The position numbers were made by a program, and so were the translations under genes. A stretch of 62,149 bases of DNA from an uncultured Oxalobacter sp. GTDB taxonomy: Bacteria > Pseudomonadota > Gammaproteobacteria > Burkholderiales > Burkholderiaceae_D. Positions 58,378 through 62,149 of this stretch are shown piece after piece; position 1 is the first letter of the stretch; each line of letters opens with the position of its first letter. A model generated the notes under the pieces. That model was not told the origin of the DNA. It did not search any database and worked only from the letters and a program-made list of their open reading frames with translations. The stretch is from positions 1 to 62,149 of the forward strand of contig CAKRSU010000009.1 in assembly GCA_934401755.1 (NCBI GenBank), given 5' to 3'.

Positions 58378-58400
58378 ACCCGCTTAAAGCGGGTTTTTTA
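58378..58400 (+). terminator. Terminator of tRNA-Leu
   Basis: ACCCGCT-TAA-AGCGGGT followed by TTTTTTA, 16 nt past the tRNA. trmB starts 27 nt later, so trmB needs read-through or its own promoter. Confidence 0.9.
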
Positions 58401-58426
58401 TTATCTAATCTTTCCCTTTAAAATAT

Positions 58427-59146
58427 ATGTCTGACCTGCAAAAAAATACTTCGATTAATACTCCTATGCTTTATAACCCAGAAAATCATCGTATTCGGAG
58501 TTTTGTCACACGAGCAGGGCGTGTTTCTTCTGGACAAGAACATGCGATTAAAGAATTAGGTCCTCAATTTTGCATTCCTTATGAAGAAAAAACTTTAAAT
58601 TATGTTGATCTCTTTAATCGCCATGCAGACACTATTTTAGAAATCGGTTTTGGAATGGGAGAAACGACCGCAACAATTGCAAAATCCGCTCCACACCTAA
58701 ATTTCATTGGAATTGAAGTCCACACTCCAGGCGTAGGTGCTCTATTAAAACTTATCGGAGAGAACCAGCTCAACAATATCCGTATTTTGCAACATGATGC
58801 TGTTGAAGTACTTGAACATATGATTCCTGATAATTCCTTAGCGGGCGTTCATATATTTTTTCCCGATCCATGGCATAAAGCGAAACACCAAAAACGACGT
58901 TTAATTCAGTCTAACTTTATTCGCTTTCTGTGTACTAAGCTAAAATCTAGTGCTTACTTGCACTGTGCAACAGATTGGGAAAATTATGCAGAACAAATGT
59001 TAGAAGTATTAAGTGCTGAACCATCATTAGTTAATACTGCTGATAATTATGCCCCTCGACCAGCTTACCGCCCTATTACAAAATTTGAAAAACGAGGACT
59101 ACGATTAGGACATGGGGTTTGGGATTTAATTTTCAAAAAACGCTGA
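58427..59146 (+). CDS. trmB: tRNA (guanine46-N7)-methyltransferase
   Basis: Encodes 239 residues. SAM motif [20 protein letters not shown], then [36 protein letters not shown] (the family's PDPW motif with catalytic Asp), and a C-terminal substrate loop [15 protein letters not shown]. No clear ribosome site; the start follows the tRNA-Leu terminator closely. Confidence 0.95.
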   Translation: MSDLQKNTSINTPMLYNPENHRIRSFVTRAGRVSSGQEHAIKELGPQFCIPYEEKTLNYVDLFNRHADTILEIGFGMGETTATIAKSAPHLNFIGIEVHTPGVGALLKLIGENQLNNIRILQHDAVEVLEHMIPDNSLAGVHIFFPDPWHKAKHQKRRLIQSNFIRFLCTKLKSSAYLHCATDWENYAEQMLEVLSAEPSLVNTADNYAPRPAYRPITKFEKRGLRLGHGVWDLIFKKR

Positions 59147-59266
59147 TTTATTACGCTATCCCAAAAAGAAAAATCGGATTCGCCTCAAAAAGTAGAACAC
59201 CACTCTATTTCGAACCATTCAATGAATCGTTATTAATATTCTAAAACAACATCCAACCAACATCTG

Positions 59267-59443
59267 TTAATGCCCACAGAGAACTCTGACTCTTAAGCGG
59301 TAGTTCTCAAAGTTTCTAAAACCATAGACTCTTCTTTGAATGAGTTTTATCTTACGATTAATGCCATTACTATCAATGTAACAAAACATACGTCATATTT
59401 CTTCTTTCCAATCTGTTAATGTTTTAGCCAAATTTCTTAAGAT
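59267..59443 (-). pseudogene. ISL3-family transposase C-terminal remnant 1
   Basis: One minus-strand frame reads ILRNLAKTLTDWKEEI, an internal stop, then RMFCYIDSNGINRKIKLI and QRRVYGFRNFENYRLRV. The SNG-xxx-NxKIKxIxRRxYGFRNFENxRLR pattern is the well-known C-terminus of ISL3 transposases. It carries in-frame stops at 59393-59395 and 59444-59446 and has no N-terminal part. Confidence 0.75.
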
Positions 59444-59563
59444 TTAAAGAATCGTTCAGTTGCTGGATGTATTGTAAAAATTTTGGTATATGTTTTTTTA
59501 CAATCTCCGATATTTTTGTGTTTACTGCATAAAAGTTAATTAAAAAATTCATCTCTTAGACTA

Positions 59564-59607
59564 CAATTGTGAACTTTTTGGTAATTTTATTAAAAAGTTC
59601 ACAATTG
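59564..59607. promoter_or_regulatory. 16-bp perfect inverted repeat upstream of a HipB-like remnant
   Basis: CAATTGTGAACTTTTT (59564-59579) and AAAAAGTTCACAATTG (59592-59607) with a 12-nt spacer. It includes a possible TTGTGA-N16-TATTAA promoter. Such a repeat before an XRE gene is typical of an autoregulatory operator. Confidence 0.65.
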
Positions 59608-59627
59608 CGATCCAGAAAAACGCCTAA

Positions 59628-59921
59628 AATCAGAATTCCTTCAGCATTAACCCTGAATTCTATAAACGACAAGGGTTAGTTCCACCTACTACACCCATTG
59701 ATCTTGTTGTTATCGGAAAGACTATACGCCAAAAGCGCAAAGCGCTAGGGCAAACATTGGAAGAAACAGCATGACAAATGAATATCAGCAAAGGAACTTT
59801 AATTAAAATTGAAAATGGTAAAGATGTTTATGTTTCCACTTTTAATTGGGTATTAAGTCATTTCAACATTAAGACTACTTTACTAATTGAATCATCAGAA
59901 GTTAAACAGGAATGGTCCTAA
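59628..59921 (+). pseudogene. HipB-like XRE antitoxin gene, interrupted
   Basis: One frame encodes LVPPTTPIDLVVIGKTIRQK, RKALGQTLEETA, a TGA stop at 59772-59774, then QMNISKGTLIKIENGK and VYVSTFNWVLSHFNI. This is a helix-turn-helix of the HipB type; the stop replaces a codon that could have been CGA (Arg). No clear ATG is visible. The rest of the frame is intact to 59921, so inactivation looks recent, or the downstream half could still be made from the ATG in QMNIS. Confidence 0.7.
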
Positions 59922-59926
59922 TAAAA

Positions 59927-60024
59927 ATGCAGTCCATGAATGTACGAATTGGCATGATATTCGCCATGGTCTTAGCGGTGCCTTATATCTTTCTGATGAA
60001 GATAATATTTCACAAGAAAGCTAA
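59927..60024 (+). pseudogene. Possible HipA N-terminal fragment
   Basis: Starts MQSMNVRIG directly after the HipB-like gene; in another frame WHDIRHGLSGALYLSDEDNI continues, then a stop. Position, and the G-x-L-x-L-x-DEDxIS pattern of HipA N-termini, suggest a frameshifted hipA remnant. Weak evidence. Confidence 0.3.
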
Positions 60025-60174
60025 TTTCGAGCCATTACAAAATAAGAAATCATGCATAAGCTTGACAATCCTCTGATAGATCTATTGATATATGGGATGG
60101 CAAGCAAAGTTACCCATATTATGTAATCCACATCAAAAAAAGAAATAATCAATTACAACAAAGCACATGAATTC

Positions 60175-60255
60175 CTAAGTGGTCATTTCAAAATTTCTAA
60201 TGCCATAAATCTTCATTTAAATCGGTTTCATTTTTCGATGAAATTTTGAGACCAT
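60175..60255 (-). pseudogene. ISL3-family transposase C-terminal remnant 2
   Basis: The minus-strand frame reads MVSKFHRKMKPI, a stop, then MKIYGIRNFEMTT and a stop. It aligns with remnant 1 over NRKIKLI-RRVYGFRNFEN. It is shorter and more decayed. Confidence 0.6.
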
Positions 60256-60560
60256 CCAAGATAAATACAAAAATAGACTTAATGTATTTCATAGAAAAAA
60301 CAACACCTTGAACATCGCATAATAAGCATTATTTGACATTAATCATTCTATCATTTTAAGTATTTCTCCTATCCAATTAATTGAATTTAAAAGATAAATT
60401 CAAAAACAACTCAATTAGCAACATCTTAATAATAACTGCTTATTAATAATAACGATCTTTCATTAAATTCAATAAAAACAAATAGTTATTGATGAATTGA
60501 ACATCCATTAATGCTTATTAACGGATGTCGCCTTTTATATCAGCAGTCAAACAAAGACGA

Positions 60561-60579
60561 TGTCCCCCGAAAAAGGACA
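60561..60579 (+). promoter_or_regulatory. Short hairpin covering the autotransporter ribosome site
   Basis: TGTCC (60561-60565) pairs with GGACA (60575-60579), the latter containing the AAGGA ribosome site 8 nt before ATG. A 5-bp stem with a 9-nt loop could be marginally stable and temperature-sensitive. A further stem ACATCC/GGATGT lies at 60501-60528. Confidence 0.35.
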
Positions 60580-60583
60580 CAAT

Positions 60584-62149
60584 ATGAACAAAATATTTAA
60601 GGTGATATTCAATAAGGCAAAGGGTATTTTTGTTGTTACAGGCGAGAATGCGAAAGCACAAGGTAAATCGAAACATCTGAAAGCAATTGCTGCATCTGTG
60701 ATGTTTATGGGGATATTAGGTATAGGCGGAAATGCAATAGCTGATGTTAGTTGCACTAGCACAAGTTGTGATGCTTCTGAATATACATCTCAAGAATTAG
60801 TATCTTCTGATAGAACATATACTAATGAAAATGTCAAAGTAATATTTGGCAATATACCTCAATCTATAACCAATAATAATGGAAATTCCTTTTCTATTAT
60901 TGGCAGTACATGGGGCGATCATAAAACGAATCTTAATATTACGAATGGCATAACAACAAAAAGCCAATGGTTAAGCTCCGTTGTTTCTTCTAAAGGATCC
61001 AACAAAAAAATCACATTTGAAAATTTTGATAATCTCACATTAAACGCTAACAATGCTAATTCGGTCCTTCAAGTTCTAAGTGGTGGAAGCATTGACATAA
61101 AAGATGTAAAAAACGTGTCCTTAATCAGCAATGGAGATTCTACAGAAACTAGTAGACGAGGAATTTTCTTTATGAATGGTGGTGGTCAAATAGATATTGC
61201 TGCGGAAGAAAATATTGAAATATCAGGATATAAAGGAGTCTATATGTCTGATGGTTCTTCCAATATCCTGAACATTACTGCTGGGAGAAATGTAGCCATT
61301 TCAAGTCATTATGAAGATAGTGTTCATATTAACAGCAATGGAAAAATGACGGTAAATGCTAATTCCCTTGCCATCAAAGGAGCACGTTTTAGTCTTAGGA
61401 ATACTGAAACAAACGGCAATATAGATATCAATGCAACTGAAGTTTCAGTAACAGGCGGACAAGCTGCTGTAATAGCAGCTGGAGGCAGCAGTACAACACT
61501 AAAAGCAAAAACATCTTTGACTATTGATGGCGATATTATTTCTGGTTATGATAAAGATGAAACAGAAAAGGGAACCAATTCATCAATATACATTAATAGC
61601 TATAAAGATAATCAAGATAACATTGTCGCAGGTACCGCTAAAGTTACCATTAATGGCAATATAAAAACAGGAAATTCAGCGACCAATGTTAATAATACGG
61701 TTCAAATCAATCTGGCAACATCCGATTCATTGTTAAACGGCACCATATTAGATGGTAATCTGAATGTTACTGGTGGGACTAATCTTACCATAGCTAATGG
61801 TGCCACCTGGAACGCCACAGGCGACTCCACCGTCAAAACCATCACCAGTAATGGGGCAAACATCAACCTCGGCTCCAACAAAGCCGCCATCAACGACTAC
61901 ACCTCCGGCTCAAAAGGAGCCACCATCACCATGGATGGCTCAAAAAGCGAACAACTCACCCTTAACAACTCCAGTGGCAGTGGAACGACCCTTATTGAAA
62001 CCAATGGGACAACCGAAAACCAACTTGTTCTTAAAAACAATACCGCCGATATTCGGTTAAAACTTTCTAAAACGGCCTCTGACCGTATTGGAGATCAACT
62101 CCAAACCGTTGCCGATATGGTCGATCTCTCTGAAAACACCGGCGACAAT
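60584..62149 (+). CDS. Autotransporter adhesin with ESPR signal, 5' part (runs off the window)
   Basis: Open reading frame of 522 codons with no stop before the window end. AAGGA precedes the ATG. Residues 1 to about 55 form an extended signal peptide: ESPR (MNKIFKVIFNKAKGIFVV), a charged linker, then a hydrophobic core ending near GNAIADV, typical of type V secretion. The passenger that follows is rich in Asn, Thr, Ser, Gly, with NGxITxxS and LNIT/INGNIK repeats, expected to form a beta-helix on the cell surface. From about codon 405 the codons switch abruptly from A/T-ending to C-ending (GCC, ACC, ATC, AAC). The C-terminal beta-barrel would lie beyond the window. Ligand unknown. Confidence 0.88.
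   Translation, partial: MNKIFKVIFNKAKGIFVVTGENAKAQGKSKHLKAIAASVMFMGILGIGGNAIADVSCTSTSCDASEYTSQELVSSDRTYTNENVKVIFGNIPQSITNNNGNSFSIIGSTWGDHKTNLNITNGITTKSQWLSSVVSSKGSNKKITFENFDNLTLNANNANSVLQVLSGGSIDIKDVKNVSLISNGDSTETSRRGIFFMNGGGQIDIAAEENIEISGYKGVYMSDGSSNILNITAGRNVAISSHYEDSVHINSNGKMTVNANSLAIKGARFSLRNTETNGNIDINATEVSVTGGQAAVIAAGGSSTTLKAKTSLTIDGDIISGYDKDETEKGTNSSIYINSYKDNQDNIVAGTAKVTINGNIKTGNSATNVNNTVQINLATSDSLLNGTILDGNLNVTGGTNLTIANGATWNATGDSTVKTITSNGANINLGSNKAAINDYTSGSKGATITMDGSKSEQLTLNNSSGSGTTLIETNGTTENQLVLKNNTADIRLKLSKTASDRIGDQLQTVADMVDLSENTGDN

Larger units (their letters stand above)
59147..60583. other. Decayed 1.4-kb region between trmB and an autotransporter gene
   Basis: No intact gene. 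Holds two ISL3-type transposase C-terminal remnants, an intact 16-bp inverted repeat, a broken HipB-like gene and possibly a HipA fragment. Base composition is very AT-rich. It looks like the residue of old mobile elements and a toxin-antitoxin module. Confidence 0.7.

Noticed and set aside
59385..59400. A fourth partial copy of the shared element (ACGTCATATT)
   Set aside because: Only 10 nt match, the palindromic half and flanks are missing, and the bases fall inside the ISL3 transposase remnant.
59430..59555. Minus-strand 44-codon frame (MNFLINFYAVNTKISEIVKK ...) beside ISL3 remnant 1
   Set aside because: It might be a frameshifted piece of the transposase, but its sequence did not match a family I could name, so it is left unannotated.

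Overview
This AT-rich window reads as a chromosomal segment of a low-GC betaproteobacterium, most likely Burkholderiales and close to Alcaligenaceae. That placement is inferred from gene order: infC-rpmI-rplT-pheS-pheT-ihfA-merR, cysS-accA-tilS-lysC, and ppiB-lpxH followed by cysE-rlmB-rnr. The genus cannot be fixed from the sequence alone.

Layout. 1-11 kb: an MliC-like secreted protein, aconitase (acnA), a large DUF4116-repeat protein, a secreted Sel1-repeat protein, PEP carboxylase (ppc), a crotonase and the septation protein YciB. 11-23 kb, minus strand: rlmD, nlpD, surE, then the translation block merR-ihfA-pheT-pheS-rplT-rpmI-infC-thrS, and tRNA-Val(GAC). 23-33 kb, mostly plus: transaldolase, a TetR repressor divergent from a complete RND efflux operon (periplasmic adaptor, AcrB-type pump, outer-membrane channel) with a perfect 28-bp palindromic operator, then trxA and rho. 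33-38 kb: an accessory island with an XRE regulator divergent from an McrBC-type (type IV) restriction operon. In that operon the N-terminal sensor-like domain of McrB occurs twice more as stand-alone genes. 38-47 kb, minus: an NPD-family flavoprotein, a universal stress protein, lysC, tilS, accA and cysS. 46-58 kb: ppiB and lpxH, a giant DUF748 protein and a second DUF4116-repeat protein (these two split the usual lpxH-cysE neighbourhood), then cysE, rlmB and rnr. 58-62 kb: tRNA-Leu(CAG) and trmB, then about 1.4 kb of decayed DNA (two ISL3-type transposase remnants and a broken HipB-like gene with an intact 16-bp inverted repeat), and an autotransporter with an ESPR signal that runs off the window end.

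Most interesting signal. A conserved element of about 24 bp (core GTCATAWTRYGTCGCA, about 42 bp with flanks) lies in the same orientation upstream of both DUF4116-repeat genes and of the McrBC operon, at three distant loci. It is an imperfect palindrome and looks like a shared operator or promoter. It ties two uncharacterised repeat proteins to a restriction system. Other notable points are the triplicated McrB sensor module, with a 13-nt deletion truncating copy 1; a Shine-Dalgarno/hairpin/AUG arrangement at rpmI; an AUA start for infC; a 13-bp hairpin at the acnA ribosome site; and a sharp base-composition switch inside the autotransporter.
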